Below are positions 1 through 18,293 of a stretch of DNA of 64,000 bases, piece after piece (the first letter of the stretch is position 1; each line of letters begins with the position of its first letter). Below the pieces are notes generated by a model that saw only the letters and a list, made by a program, of their open reading frames with translations, did not search any database and was not told the DNA's origin. The translations under genes were made by a program, and so were the position numbers. Origin of the DNA: Pleodorina starrii (lineage: Eukaryota > Chlorophyta > Chlorophyceae > Chlamydomonadales > Volvocaceae); assembly GCA_030267565.1 (NCBI GenBank), contig BRXU01000014.1:2516001-2580000 (forward strand), given 5' to 3'.

Positions 1-6080
<6,080 letters not shown>

Positions 6081-8396
6081 CAGCAGTAACAGCAGTACCA
6101 GTGGCAGCGATCATGGGGTCGTAGGATCTGCGGCAGCAGTGGCAGCAGCAGCTGGGGCAGGCGGGCCCAGGAGCTCTGAGGCAGCGCAGGCGCACCGGCG
6201 CAGGGAGCTGGGGGTACCGTAGCATGCAGCCAGGGGAACAGGCCGGGGTGCAGCAGCCGGGGTGGGTGGGAAGGGGCCGTGGGGGGGGGTGCGGGGCGGG
6301 ACGGGGACGGGCAGGACGCGAAGGTGCTGGCTCAGGCTTTCCCGCAGTTCGGTACGGGCCAGACCGCCCTCCCGTTATCCGGGGCGCTGGCGCTGGCTCT
6401 GGCGTTGCTCGCGGACTGGGCTGGGAGTCCGTAGACGCTGCTTGTGGTGCGGAAGCCGCAGGCGGCAGAGACACGCGCGAGGCGCTGCGCTCGCCTGGGC
6501 GGTATGCTGCAGTTGCTGCTGCTGCTCGGGGGGGCGGGAGCCTGGCAAGGCGGGCGTTTGTGGGTACTGCTGCGCCGCTCGCCTCGGGCAGGCAGATGGG
6601 GGTGGTGCGGTGCGGTGACGCAAAGTCACTCGCTCCTCCGTGAGCTGTACAATAGCATAGTGACGGAAAGCTTTGGTGGGGATCGGGCAAGAAAAGTTTT
6701 GCTGTGGTCAGCGAGAAATTGCGTCGGCCGCGGCCGCTTCGGCAGGCCGGTGCGGGGCAAGGTGCGCGCGTGCGCGGCGAGCGGGTGCCCAGGCGGGTGG
6801 TTGAGTGTAAAGCCGTTTCAGAAAACGAACCACAGCGGAGGAGAGGGGGGGGGGTGCTTTGTGAGCGGCATCGTAAGACGTCGTCCATGCAGTGAGCGAG
6901 ACGTGGGGGCAGGAGGCTGGGACGCTGCTCTGCGGTTGGAGCAGGTCTTTTGAGTGTATGCCATGGGTCTTGGTCGAGATACGGTAGGACGAGAGATGGC
7001 CGGAGGCGGGAGCGCGCGGCTCGGCAGGGGAAGACGGGACGGGTCATCACTAGGCGGTGCTGCCGGGCACGTGAAGTTAGCTGGCCCACCGCGGCCCAGC
7101 GGCAGTGTCGGAGGGTATCGTGGCGGGATGTGGCGGCGAACACGGCTCCGGACGCGGGTTCAGGATGTGAGTGAGCGCGGCCGAGGGTCCTCGGGCGTGG
7201 ATGCTGGAGCGCTGGTGCCGGGACGCGAAGTTGCGGGGCGGCGTCGGTGGACTTGCATTTGGAGTCCGTGTGTGTGCGCGGGTGAGTTGGGTGGATGGCG
7301 GAAAGACGAGATGGAGACGGCGGGGACACGACGCGGATGCCGGAATTTTGTGCGCGGGGTGGGGCCTGGGCGGCGACAGGTACGCTACAGTATGGGAGGG
7401 CCGAGGGCGGACTTCACGAACCTGCAGGGGGGCGTGCGAGTGCTGCTCGCTTGCCGACGACAGAATATCCCCCATTTTGCGCGTGCTGCCGAAGCGGTTG
7501 AGTTAGTGCCAGCCACGAGGAGACGGCTGGCGCTGCTTTGAAGCCACGACCCGCTGGACCCCCATTTGCTCAAACGCATCATATGATGTTGGAAGATGGC
7601 GGTTGTCCCAGGTGCCCCTTGCGCCGCTTACCCAGTCCGGAAGTTATCTGCTGTAGGAAGATGGTCGGACGAGAGCCCAGGACTTAGCACCAATAGACGC
7701 GTCACCGCGTATCTTTTCATGCTTGTCACATATCAGGTCGAACGCACTCTGCACGGTGGCCCCTGGTCGGAGCTTTCTCCGCGAAAGGAAATTCCCCAAG
7801 TTCGGTTATTTTTCTGTCAAGGGGAACGAAACCCAATTATCTCCAGATGCTATCCATACTGCTTAAAGTGATGTACTCGCTGCGTAATAGCAGCCGAAAC
7901 GTGGCCTGCGAAGGATCGCACGTCACGCGTGCGACGGGAACCTTGGGTCACTGGCGACTTCTTGTTGCCGCATGGCATAAATGGTCTGCTAATACGCGGC
8001 CCTTCATTTCATGTCGATACGGCGCCGGGCGAAGACGCATGAGTAGAACTGGGAAATTTCTAGGAAACTCATGCCGTATTTCTTATGTAGTGCAGGTTGG
8101 CCCCTTGCCCGCTCGCGAAGGAGCAATAAACACATATAGCCAAAAGGAAAACGCACAGTAACCTTTATGCTTAAGGACATTGTTGTTATCCTTTCCGCCA
8201 ACGAAAGTCCTCTGTAACTCTCAACTGAGGAGCGGAAATAACTGAGGACCTAGTAGCTGTCACAGACTGCTTTGGCCTGCGCTGAGGTGCGGTTTATTCG
8301 GCACAGACGAGGAGAAACGCTTCATTTACTGCTTGGTGTTGAACAGCCGCCTTCTTCGAGTGACGAACCCTCGGCGACCCTGGTTGGTCTGCAGGC
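6081..8396. other. AspRS 3' UTR and intergenic region before PP2A
   Basis: No coding exon recognised on either strand. The proximal part is GC-rich and probably 3' UTR; from about 7550 the composition falls to a more balanced GC, consistent with intergenic DNA and the 5' UTR/promoter of the phosphatase gene. An imperfect stem-loop lies near 7504-7534. Confidence 0.5.
6806..6810 (+). terminator. Candidate poly(A) signal TGTAA for AspRS
   Basis: First TGTAA found downstream of the AspRS stop, about 730 nt away. TGTAA is the usual poly(A) signal in Chlamydomonas-type algae. Confidence 0.45.
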
Positions 8397-9344
8397 ATGT
8401 TGAACAAGACCCTCACACAGCAGGAAGCTGCTGTGCGGGATGGCCAAATCGCCCAGCTCAGAGAGTGCAAAGTGCTGGCAGAGGAGGAGGTCGTGGAGCT
8501 CGCAGCGAAATGCAAGGAGCTGCTGCAGCAAGAGCAAAACGTTACACACGTGCGGGCACCAGTCGTGGTTGTGGGCGACACGCACGGGCAGTTCCATGAC
8601 CTGATGGAGATTTTCAAGATTGCCGGGCAGGCGCCGGACGCCAACTACCTGTTCTTGGGAGATTATGTCGACCGTGGATACTACTCAGTCGAAACGGTGT
8701 GCACGGTCATTGCGCTCAAAGTGCGCTACCCTAGCCGCATCGTTATGATCCGTGGCAACCACGAGAGCCGGCAGATTACCCAGGTCTACGGCTTCTACGA
8801 GGAGTGCCTGCGGAAGTATGGCAGCGCGAAGGTCTGGCAGGTCTTGACGGACTTGTTCGATTACCTCCCGCTTGCCGCTGTTATCGAGAACCAGCTCTTC
8901 TGCCCGCACGCCGGTCTGTCGCCGTCCATGGACACGCTCGACCAGATCAACCAAATACACCGCTTCGAGGAGGTCCCTCATGAGGGCCCCATGTGCGACC
9001 TGCTATGGTCGGACCCCGACGACCGTATGGGCTGGGGCATATCGCCGCGCGGCGCCGGCTATACGTACGGGCAGGACATCTCGGAGCACTTTAACCACGT
9101 CAACGGCCTCAAGTTCATCATTCGCGCGCACCAGCTCGTCTCGGAAGGCTTCTTGTGGCAGCACGAGGGAGCGGTGGTGACGGTGTTCAGCGCGCCCAAC
9201 TACTGCTATCGGTGCGGGAACAAGGCGGCCATCGTGGATATCGACGAGAACATGAACCACAAAATCATCCAGTTTGACCACGCGCCACCAAAGGGCGCGG
9301 GCATTACGGAGGTCAAGCGCTCTGTGCCGGACTACTTCCTGTGA
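8397..9344 (+). CDS. Serine/threonine protein phosphatase PP2A catalytic subunit, intronless
   Basis: A 315-residue metallophosphatase, close to the usual 306-309. The start at 8397 places the N-terminus level with PP2A. Metal and phosphate ligands are present: GDTHGQF (D61, H63), GDYVDRG (D89), RGNHESR (N121), H171, and RAHQL (H245), then [13 protein letters not shown]2A rather than PP1/PP4 is indicated by [31 protein letters not shown] and the C-terminal PDYFL, the carboxymethylation and B-subunit recruitment tail. Oddities: the usual HGGL is HAGL; DDRGGW is DDRMGW; the residue before PDYFL is Val where canonical PP2A has a phosphorylatable Thr; and there are no introns, unlike most neighbours. 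It could be a retro-derived or fast-evolving PP2Ac paralogue. Catalytic function is likely from the intact ligands. Confidence 0.95.
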   Translation: MLNKTLTQQEAAVRDGQIAQLRECKVLAEEEVVELAAKCKELLQQEQNVTHVRAPVVVVGDTHGQFHDLMEIFKIAGQAPDANYLFLGDYVDRGYYSVETVCTVIALKVRYPSRIVMIRGNHESRQITQVYGFYEECLRKYGSAKVWQVLTDLFDYLPLAAVIENQLFCPHAGLSPSMDTLDQINQIHRFEEVPHEGPMCDLLWSDPDDRMGWGISPRGAGYTYGQDISEHFNHVNGLKFIIRAHQLVSEGFLWQHEGAVVTVFSAPNYCYRCGNKAAIVDIDENMNHKIIQFDHAPPKGAGITEVKRSVPDYFL

Positions 9345-11532
9345 GGTTGCCCCGGGGTTGTGACAGGGCGACCTGGCGTGCCATTGCGCGCTTTGTGGGC
9401 ACCGCTGTGCGCTGCGGCCTGGAGGAGGGCGTGCTGAATGCGTGTCGAACACACGTAGGGCCTGGGGTTATCAGGGGACTGGGGTTTGGTGTTGGGGGCT
9501 TCTTGAAGTGGCGATCCGTAGTGTGTGGTGAGGGGTGCAGAGCAGGGGCGGGCGGCGGCGCCGTGCCACGCGCATGCCGGCCAGGGCCGTTGTCTTCTTT
9601 AAGGGGCCTGGACAGCAGGTGCGTTAGCTGTAGCGTTTTACGCTGGGGCACATGACTGGCGGATACTCGACAACGTCCGTCGCTGCATAATACCGTACGG
9701 GGACTGCACATTCTTTCTCGAGAAAAGGCGGTGTCACGGGCGGTCGTCGTGGTGTTTGGGGAGGCAACGAGAGGGATCGAGTTGACCATGTCATCGTTCG
9801 GGTGGGGCGTGTGCACAAAGTGCGCCGCCCTTGTACATTCAACGCGTGTGGGTTGACGTTTGCTGCCGGCATGGCAGCTGTGGCTCAGGCATGGGGCCTA
9901 CATGTGCTGCCTGCATGCCTGCAGCCGCTGCCTGGATTGCACGGCGCCTGACCTAGTACTGCATGGGGGTTAATGGGCCCTGCTGACGGGAAAGGCCGTC
10001 AATCGCGTCCGCTGACAAGAAATCCGTACGGCTGGTTTCTTACGGATCGCCGCGTAAGTCATTTATCGGTACGAGTGAAACGATCGATACAGAGCGTGCA
10101 TGGGAAGGGACTCTACTTCGTATTGGTGGTTCGGTAGATGAATGGCTGGGAGCTGCACCTGAACTTTCGTGATGTGCAGTCAACGGTTTTATGGTTTATT
10201 TTCATGGCAGCAATCCTTTTGCTGCGGCTTGCCGGCCGCGAAATTTCCAGTTGGCAGGGCTCCCTTGTAAGTTCCGGCCAAGCATCTTGCGAGGGTTGCG
10301 GGCTTGGCGCAGATTTGGAGCAGTGGTGATGGGGTAACTGCGTATATCCACGGCTTCCGTGCGGGGGGAGGGGTGGCTGAGGGTGTTTTGGAAAAACGCT
10401 TGCGCAAGCGCGAGGTCCTGGGGCGCACATTGCATTTTACACAGCAGGATTGACCAGGAGCCAGCGTATTCAGGGATTTGAGGGCCGTACTGTGACGCCA
10501 CCCCATGAGCCCTGCAGTGAAGTCCCACGGGTCTGGGCCGCCTTTATCCACCTTCGCCTCTCCCGTCCACAGCTTATCGAATTTTCGTTTGATTTAACTT
10601 CCAGACTTCAATTGTTGCTAAAGACAGGACTTGTTCCTACTTCAACTTGTTGCCGCGAGGAAGCAGGTTTGGGGAGCCATACGAGAAGTAAGTCAGCACG
10701 TAGCAGTGGAAGCACCGGTGACCATGTGCATAAAGCAGATAACTTATTCGTCTTGGTGCAAGGTCCAGTTAGATGCTTGAATGGACGACTTGTCCGCATC
10801 CATACATCCATAAGGAGTCTTCAGCTGCGCTTATGGCGTTGCCAATCAGTAGAAAGCAGAAGAGTTACCAGAGTTTTGTCCAATTGGCTGCGCTTCCTAA
10901 TGCCATGCTGCCTAGGTTGCTCCAGAACCCGCACCCGTAAACCCGACGCCGTACAGCGGACTGTGGGTCCTTTTGTTACGCGCGATACCACCACGTCTCT
11001 CTCTCTTTACCTTAGGCACACCTCATCTTCAGCCAAGGTGAGAAAATTTATCAATGTTTGGGCTGTAGGCGGTCTTTTTCTGAATCGGGGACTGGCTCTT
11101 CGTGGCCAGCACGCTTCCTTGCTTATACGAGCCTGGCAGCTTAATAGGTTAATCTAGTGGTACTGAAGTGAGCTATCGTGCCAGCAGCAGTGCGTGCTTT
11201 AGCTTGGCGGCCTCTGGACGGCGGCTGGCTTGGGGCCTCTCTGCACAGTTGACCAACAGCAGGATCATAAATGTTGCTCTCCTCCTTTTCGTTCCACATT
11301 CCAGCTGCGGGCAGCACTTCAGCAGAAACAGCAGTGGAAAGCCGTCAAGCGATGCGTACAGCTATTTGCCAAGCTATTTATTGTCATACTAAAAGCTCCT
11401 TGATGGCTTCTGTGAGGAGCCTTGTTTGGTCTCTAATGAATATAGCAGCCGGACGCCCTTGGTTGCCCAGCCGTCACTGCAGTGCCTTACATCCCAGCCT
11501 CTCCGTGCCCGCAACATCACGCCTGCAGAAGG
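9345..11532. other. PP2A 3' UTR and intergenic region before eL24
   Basis: No supported gene. An open frame of 235 codons at 10450-11157 starts at TTG, shows no recognisable domain and has no flanking splice context. The segment probably holds the PP2A 3' UTR and the eL24 promoter and 5' UTR. Confidence 0.5.
10266..10270 (+). terminator. Candidate poly(A) signal TGTAA for PP2A
   Basis: First TGTAA seen downstream of the phosphatase stop (about 920 nt). Confidence 0.35.
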
Positions 11533-13288
11533 ATGGTGCTGAAGACGAACACGTGCCGCTTCAGCGGTCTGAGGATTTATCCTGGCAAGGGTCTGCTGTT
11601 CATCCGCACGGATGGCCAGCAGTACATGTTCCTGAACAAGAAGTGCAAGTCTTACTACCACAACCGCCTCCGGCCCGCCAAGCTGGCGTGGACGGTGACG
11701 TACAGGAAGCAGCACAAGAAGGACCAGGTACGGTGCACTTTGGGGTGGGTGGGCTGCTGGAGTTGTCGGGAAGGGGGTGTGTAACTTTACCGAGTCTGCG
11801 TGGCAGCACTGGATGTCAGCTGAGTGACTGGACCAGCTGTCCACGGAAGTGGGAGAGGAGATGTTGCCCTGGAGTGGCAAGTAACACCTCCTTGCTATGG
11901 GCCTCGTTGCGAGTGGCGCACCTCGCAACCGCCCCTTGACCCCCAGCATATGCCATGGAAACGGAGCCACTTCCGTTGTGTCGTGTCACCGTCACCTTGC
12001 CGCGGAGTCAGTCGCTAATACGTTTGTCTTGTAAGGCACTTACAGCCTCGTGGCCAGGGTCAGCAGGCCAAATGCCACATGCAACAATCGTCGCACACGC
12101 ATTCTTTAAGCATTGGACGCCCGGGCCGTAATGGTGGGGTCCGCAGGTCAGCGAGGTGCAGAAGAAGAAGCGCCGCGCTGTGGCCAAGTCGGCCAACCGC
12201 TCCATCGTGGGCACGTCTCTGGAGGTTATCCAGAAGAAGCGCACGGAGAAGCCGGAGGTCCGCCAGGCCAGCCGCGAGGCCGCCATCCGTGAGGTTAAGG
12301 TGAGCTGAGCAGCGGTGGGGGGCGCGGTGCACGGTCCTGGGGCTTGTCTGGGTATGGTTACAGGAATTTGGGATTTGCAAGGGCTTGGGAACCAAGGTGG
12401 GGTCGTAATGGCCGTTGGAGCAGCTTGGTTCAGCGCGGAACGGGCTTGGTGATTGGGTTCCGGGAGTAGTCCGGATGGGCGCAAAGCGCGGGCGCAGGCA
12501 AGCGGACTTCCGTGAGCCATGAACGCCGCTTTTCGGCCGTAACGAGTGTCTGTGCGTTGCAGCGCTTGGCTCTTCTTTTGTGGGAGTCGCAGTGTCGAAA
12601 AATACCGCTGTTCGGAATGTGTCGGGTTTCGGATGTCCGCAATTGTTGCTCCCTGGATTCTGTATTGCGCCATGCAAGGGTCTTACAGCGCCGACAAAAG
12701 ACATGTGCATGTTTGCCTTCCTTGGGGGGAAGGGAGAAACCTGCGCGGTGACCGACGAGGCCCCCCGCCAATATATCGTTTTCGTGGTTGAGATTAAACT
12801 GCGCTTTTGTGGCGTGTGCACACGTTTCCTTGGCATCACTGTCAGTGGTCCAGCCCGTTACGGGGTGGGGGGGCGGACTGTCGAGTGCAGAAACCGCGCC
12901 TTCCCGGCAGTATGGGGACGCGGCGCGGCTTGAGCTAACAGTTACGAGGGCATGACTCGTATGGGGTGCTTGGCAGACCTTGATGGCTGCCGCTGCCGTC
13001 CCTGCTTGCTCTCAGCATTGGATGGTCCTGCATGCTTGTCTGTCTATGTAGACCGATGGGGGCGGTTGCGGCTGCCAAGAATGTATCTCGAGATCCCGTG
13101 TGCTGCGGTTGCCAAGCCAACTAGTTCACGGCGCTGTCTCTCATCCTCCGTGCTTCCTTGCTTTGCCCCCGTTGTTGCAACCTCAGGAGCGCATGAAGAA
13201 GCAGAAGGCTGAGCGCGCCGCTGCTGCCAAGGCCGCCGCTGGCCCGGCCAAGTCCGCCCCCAAGGTTGTGGGCCGCGGCAAGCGCTAA
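11533..13288 (+). CDS. RPL24: 60S ribosomal protein eL24 (RPL24)
   Basis: Cytosolic large-subunit ribosomal protein. Exons 11533-11727, 12147-12299 and 13187-13288 (stop TAA 13286-13288) join in phase 0 and give 149 residues. Introns have clean CAG/GTACGG, AAG/GTGAGC donors and CAG acceptors. The N-terminal zinc-ribbon-like domain contains [31 protein letters not shown] and [20 protein letters not shown]; the middle has [18 protein letters not shown] and [15 protein letters not shown]; the tail is basic and Ala/Lys-rich, ending KVVGRGKR. Only one of the zinc-type cysteine pairs is evident, as in other algal and plant eL24. A polypyrimidine/CTGCAG stretch just before the ATG could be the acceptor of a 5' UTR intron. 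Confidence 0.97.
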
Positions 13289-13322
13289 GCAGCTGCCACT
13301 GCTGTTGAGGGTGCTGTGGTCA

Positions 13323-13327
13323 TGTAA
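13323..13327 (+). terminator. Candidate poly(A) signal TGTAA for eL24 (proximal)
   Basis: TGTAA 35 nt after the stop. Confidence 0.35.
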
Positions 13328-13770
13328 CGCGCCTACGTGACCGACCGGTCCTCTCCCGCCCTCTCGCGAGGCCAACCATGTTGGTACATTCACATATCGG
13401 CACAGCTCAATGCATGCCGTCTACCGGGGCGTGCCCGGTTGTTTGGTGCAACGGCGGATAACCGACGGAGGCCCCGGAGCCGAAGCCGCCCAGTGAAGAG
13501 GCGCAGTATGATGACGCGACAGACCCGCTCCGCTTTTGGTCGGCTGGATCGCTGCTGGGAACGGCACCTGAGCTGCTTGAGGACAGCATTGCGACCTAGA
13601 ATTTCACAGATTCTCATTATCTGAAGAGGTCTTTCGGGGGAGGTGGCGGACAGCGACGCCAAGGGGCCAGCCAGGCAGGGGACAGCCAGGCAGGGGACGC
13701 CAGGGGACAGCCAGGCAGTTGATCTATCGTCAGGATTGCTAGAAATGGCGATGCGAGACTGAACGGCGTT

Positions 13771-13775
13771 TGTAA
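13771..13775 (+). terminator. Candidate poly(A) signal TGTAA for eL24 (distal)
   Basis: TGTAA about 480 nt after the stop, a more usual 3' UTR length for these algae than the proximal site. Confidence 0.45.
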
Positions 13776-14871
13776 CGTCCGGGCCATATGGCGCCTCAAT
13801 AGGAAATGCGCGGATACCCCTTGCGACTACGCTGCGATTGGGTTGGGGGCGTGGCTGTACCACACAGGTGCACGGGAAGTTGAGTATGCCGAAGACGGCA
13901 GCTGCCAGCTCAAGTTTGATCTCGGTGCTTCCGGCCGTAAATCATGGCTAGAAGGGCAATGCCGCCCAACCTTCCATAAAAATCGGATGGGGCTGGCAGG
14001 CGGAGCCTCTTCCTCTAGCAACGTGGCAAGGCCTCGGACTGGTAACGCACGTTCAGCAGTTATATCGCCAACCGCTGCAGAGGTTGGTTTGTGGCTTTCA
14101 AGTAGACAGGCACATCTTAAATAGGCTCAGTCTCATACGAAAGTGCGGCACGAACGGGTTTTGGGCGCCGCAATAAGGTCATCGCGCCTTCACGGACGCA
14201 AGGCGACGTGTATTAAGTCATGCCTACATGCCGTTCACTTGCAGTCTTGCAAGTCATACCGAGGTAGTGCAGCATCGGGTCTCACATACTTGTGTCTGCT
14301 ACCTCTGCCTCCTCGGCCCCCGCGCAGTGTCCCGTACCGTCACATGCAATGCGGAAGCTTCGAGCCTTCGACCGTGCAAATTTCGCGTCATGTCCCGTGC
14401 ATAATCTTATACTTGTGTGAGATACGCACTTCCATTTGCAATCCGAAGTCTAGTTGTCTCGTGTCCTAGTAAGTTCTGTTGATCAGGACGTGTTGCCTTA
14501 CTTCCAGCAGTGCCCTCACTTTATTGCCTACCAGATTGCTTCAACGTGAGTGCACAGCGGCACCTGGTGCGAAGAATGGGGCTGGCGCGGCGTAGTTGTC
14601 AAACGCAAAGATTGCGCGCCTAAAGCGGCGGACAGACTTAAAAGGCAGTTGCTCGCAGTTCCAGTTGGCGAAACTGCACCCTGTGTTTTGCATCATCAGT
14701 TGAGCGTTTTAGTGGAACAACTTTATTGCGTGCCAGCCGCCGGGATGGGATGGCACAGCCAGAGGTTGAATGAGGACAAGTGAAAGCTGACGCACGTGCA
14801 CGTCCTTCAATGCCAGCTTGCAGGTTGACATCTGGCCTCTCGAAAAACCAGCCAGAACGGGCACAGTAACC

Positions 14872-17800
14872 ATGGATGACGACGACGACTTCACGTTCCA
14901 AGCGGACCTCGCCAGGGCCATTGCGGCAAGCCTTGAGCCCGACGGCTCAGGTGCGTCCACAGACCACTTGGAATATTTACCGCCGTCTTTTCTGTTATGC
15001 ATCTGGGGCGCCCCTATCACAGCCTGCCGACTCACAGGCTCTGCACCTGAACAAGCGCGTGCGCTTTGCCTCCGCCCCTGCAGTTCCCTGGTCCTTCCTG
15101 GGCTGCGCTGCACCCGGGGCTCACTGCCACTGCCAGAGACGCTATAACCGCGAGATATTACCCACTCCCATCCGTGCTCCTCTCCTACTTTTTTTTAAAC
15201 TCGTGCCCGTGAACTTGCTGCCAACACCTGATGCCTGCCACCTTACTCTGACCGACGTAGCCCACCACCTGCACGACCCCACCCGCTGCCCGCAGGGCCC
15301 CCTCCAGACTACGCCGCCGGCCCCACGGACGGCACCGGCTGGAGCGCGCTCATAGCGGCCGGCCAGGCGGCATCCACCTGGGGCGTCAACCCCGCCCCCG
15401 CCCCCACCCCCGTCCCCACCACCCTCACCACAACAGCAACCAACGGCACCGGAGTGGACGCGGGTCGCTGCTCCCCCGCGGCCCTCCTGTCGGTGGAGGA
15501 GGATGACGACGACTTCCAGCGCCAGCTGGCCGCCGCTGTGGCCGCCAGCCTCAAATCCGCGGAGGAGGACCGCCGCCGCCGCCGCCTGGACCAGCAGGCG
15601 CACGTGCCGCCGCCGCCGCCGCTGACCACCGCCTCGTCTGCGGGCTTGGTGGCGCACGGCGCCGCACCGCCGCATGGCCCCCTAGCGCAGCCACATTACT
15701 ACCACCAGCAGCAGCAGCAGGGCCTCAGAGCGGGCGGCGGCGGCAACTCGGTGTGCTGCTCGGGTGGGCTGGTGCTGGTGCCGCTCGCTTCCATTGCCGC
15801 GGCCGCACGCGGGCCCGGACTCGCGCCGCCGCCGCCGCCACCGCCTCCCCCTCCGGTGCCTGCCGCGCCGGTCCCAATCGGCGCCGCCGCGTTTGCAGTC
15901 CGAGAAGGGGCGGAGGCGGCTGCAGTACACCTGATGGGGGTGGCGGGGGAGCGGGGCCACTCGCCCGACCTCGCGGGGCCCACACCGGCCTGCAGCCCTT
16001 GCTCGTCAGCGACGGACAGCGAGGCGGGCGCCGGGGCTGCGCCCGGCTCCGCTGCCGCCGCCGCGGCTGAGACTGCCGTCCGCCGGCCGAACGTCGACGC
16101 CGCCACTTCTCGCGGGGTCGCCGCCGGGACCGCCACTGCCGGATCTCTGATGACGTTGCTGTCCAGCTCGCCCGCTAAGCACGCCCGCACGCCCTCCCTC
16201 ACGGGCGCATCCGACGCAGCGCAGCCGCACATTAAGCGCTCGCGCTCGGGAGGTGACGGCGGGGCCGAACCCGCCGGCGTCGGCGTCGGCGTAGGCGTAG
16301 GCAGGCCGACGATGGCGGTGGCGGCGGCGTTGGCGACCGCCAGCGGCCTGTCCGGCCTGCAACCCGCCACCGCGGCGGCGGCCGCGACGGCGGGGATCTG
16401 GGCAGGTGGCGGCGGCGGCGAGCGGGCCGCCGCCGTGCCCTTGCAGTCGTACTCGCCGCCGGAGCGCCCCGCGTCAGCGGCGTCGGGTTGTACGGCATCT
16501 GCTTTGGCAGGCGACGACGTCGAATGCGTCGCGGCCACGGCCACATGGGGCCTGGCGGGCCTTACGGAGCCACATCAGCAGCCGGAGCCGCTGCTGCCGA
16601 GCGGCGCGGACAGGCGGCGTTGCGCGGCGGGGCGGTGTAGCGACGGCGGGGTTGGGGGCACTGCGTCCGTGCCGCTCTCGGGCGCTGGCGGCGCAGCAGC
16701 GGATGCCCCGGCGCCGCCGCTGCCGCCGCTGCCGCCGCAAGGCCCGGAGCAGCTGCGACATCGCCGTAGCAGGCAGCAGCAGCAGCAGCAGCAGGCGCTC
16801 GCGGGGGCTGCCGTCGCCATCGCGGACGGCTGCTGCAGCGGCGGGGACGGCGGGGGCTGCTGTGCCGACCCGGGGCACGGCGGTGAGTCGGGGCCGTCTG
16901 AGAGGTACACCCTGAACCTTTCCTCGGAGGAGGGAGGTCGATCCGCTTCAGGCCTGTTGCAGCATCAGCGCCACCTGCAGCGGCCAGCTCAGCCAACGCA
17001 GTCCTCCACGGGTCACCATCATTCGGAAGGCCCCTGCGAGCGGAGAATGGCGCCCGGGGCAGCGTTGACGGCGGGTGGCGAATCGGCCGCGCGCGCTTCG
17101 GCTCATCGCCGGTGCGGCAGCGTTGACGGCGTCGCCGCCGCGCAAGGCAGCGTCGCGCCGCTGGATCTGTCTCGCCCGGCGGCGGCGCCCGGGGGCGGCG
17201 GCGGTGGCGGCGCTTTTCTCCGCTTGTCCGATTCGGAGTCCGACCCGCCGGCGGCGGCGGCGATGCCTGCGGCCCCCGGCGGCGCCCCCGCCGGCGGCGC
17301 CCCCGCCGGCGGCGCCTCGTCATGTGGCTTGCCTGGCGGCGCCGCCACCGCCGGGACTTCGAATTACGACCAAATGATCACGGACTCGCTCGACGCCTTA
17401 CCGTACTGCCGACCGCCAGCCTTTGGGCAGGATTCTGCCGCGGCGGCGGCGTTGCCGCCGCCGCCGGCCAGGTCAGGGATGGGGTGTACGGGTACGGCTG
17501 CTGCTGACGTGGCGGCGGCGGCGGTGGTGGGTCCTTCCTGCGGCTGGGCGTATTCGGGTGCGGACCGCCGGATGCTGATGAACCAGCGGGTGTGGTGGTG
17601 GTTGGGGCCGGGGCAGGTGCAGACGGGGCGCATCTGCTCCATCGACCGGCGCAGTGAACCGCTGCTGTACTCTGTACGACTCGATGCGGACGGCGGCGCC
17701 GACGGCGCGGCGCCGGCGGAGGCGGGTCAGACCATTATCGCCACCGCCGACTGTCTCTTTCCGTACTTGTCCCACGGGGACAAGCTTATGTGCCGACTGC

Positions 17801-18246
17801 CGCCCTCGGCCTGCGACGACTGCAGCGGAGGCGGCGGCGGCGCGGCACTGCAGCAGGGGCAGCAGCGGAGGCGGCGGTTGGAAGAGTGGCCGGGATACGG
17901 CAGCCGGGAGGTGGGCGCGCCGGGGGCGGAGGCGGCGGCTCCTCCTTCATGCGCGTGGATGTGCGGTGTACTGCAGCACTGCATCTTTGACGGCCGGTCG
18001 CCAATGGTGCACGTGTTGCTTGGGCCGGAAGGTGTGCCGTACTCGGCGCCGTACGAGTTTGTCGTACCGGTGTCGGACGCGGCGGAGGGCAGCGGCTGCG
18101 CGACCCGGGGATCGGCGCTGACGGGCCCTCCGCCGCCTGGCTGCTACGGGCCGGTGTACGACACCACGTACAACAATGCTCTTTACAGCGACAACAACGC
18201 GGGCGCGTGCCAACTGGACATTGTGCCAATTGGACCTGCGGCGTGA
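14872..18246 (+). CDS. UIM-containing protein with long low-complexity region and C-terminal barrel-like segment, function unknown
   Basis: Two exons, 14872-14950 and 15296-18246 (donor CAG/GTGCGT, acceptor CCGCAG, phase 1), encode 1009 residues. Start ATG in ACCATGGAT. Two acidic-then-helical motifs fit the ubiquitin-interacting motif (acidic run, L-A-x-A-x-x-x-S): one at residues about 4-24 (DLARAIAASLEPD), the other about 94-118 (LAAAVAASLKSAEED). Residues about 120-780 are Ala/Gly/Pro/Gln-rich and probably disordered. The C-terminal 220 residues look folded: about 789-850 has alternating hydrophobic strands (NQRVWWWLGPGQ, GRICSID, YSVRLDA, ATADCLFPYL) and about 915-960 (CGVLQHCIFDG, MVHVLLGP, YEFVVPVS), resembling an SH3/Tudor-like barrel. 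The inferred role is a ubiquitin-binding adaptor; the UIM call is good, the barrel is speculative. No enzyme motif seen. Confidence 0.8.
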
Positions 18247-18288
18247 GACGTTGAGATGGAGGGCGTTCAGATGGAGGGCGGCGTCGTG

Positions 18289-18293
18289 TGTAA
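18289..18293 (+). terminator. Candidate poly(A) signal TGTAA for UIM gene
   Basis: TGTAA 43 nt after the stop at 18246; close for this lineage, so not certain. Confidence 0.3.

Larger units (their letters stand above)
13289..14871. other. eL24 3' UTR and intergenic region
   Basis: No coding region supported. Short direct repeats of CCAGGCAGGGGA type occur at about 13665-13715. Probably eL24 3' UTR followed by the promoter of the gene starting at 14872. Confidence 0.5.

Noticed and set aside
10450..11157. 235-codon ORF on the plus strand
   Set aside because: Begins at a non-ATG codon, has no recognisable domain or splice signals, and lies between two well-defined genes; likely chance.
15454..18246. 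Start of the UIM gene at 15454
   Set aside because: That codon is GTG. The frame is open upstream and joins in phase to an ATG exon at 14872-14950 that carries the first UIM.
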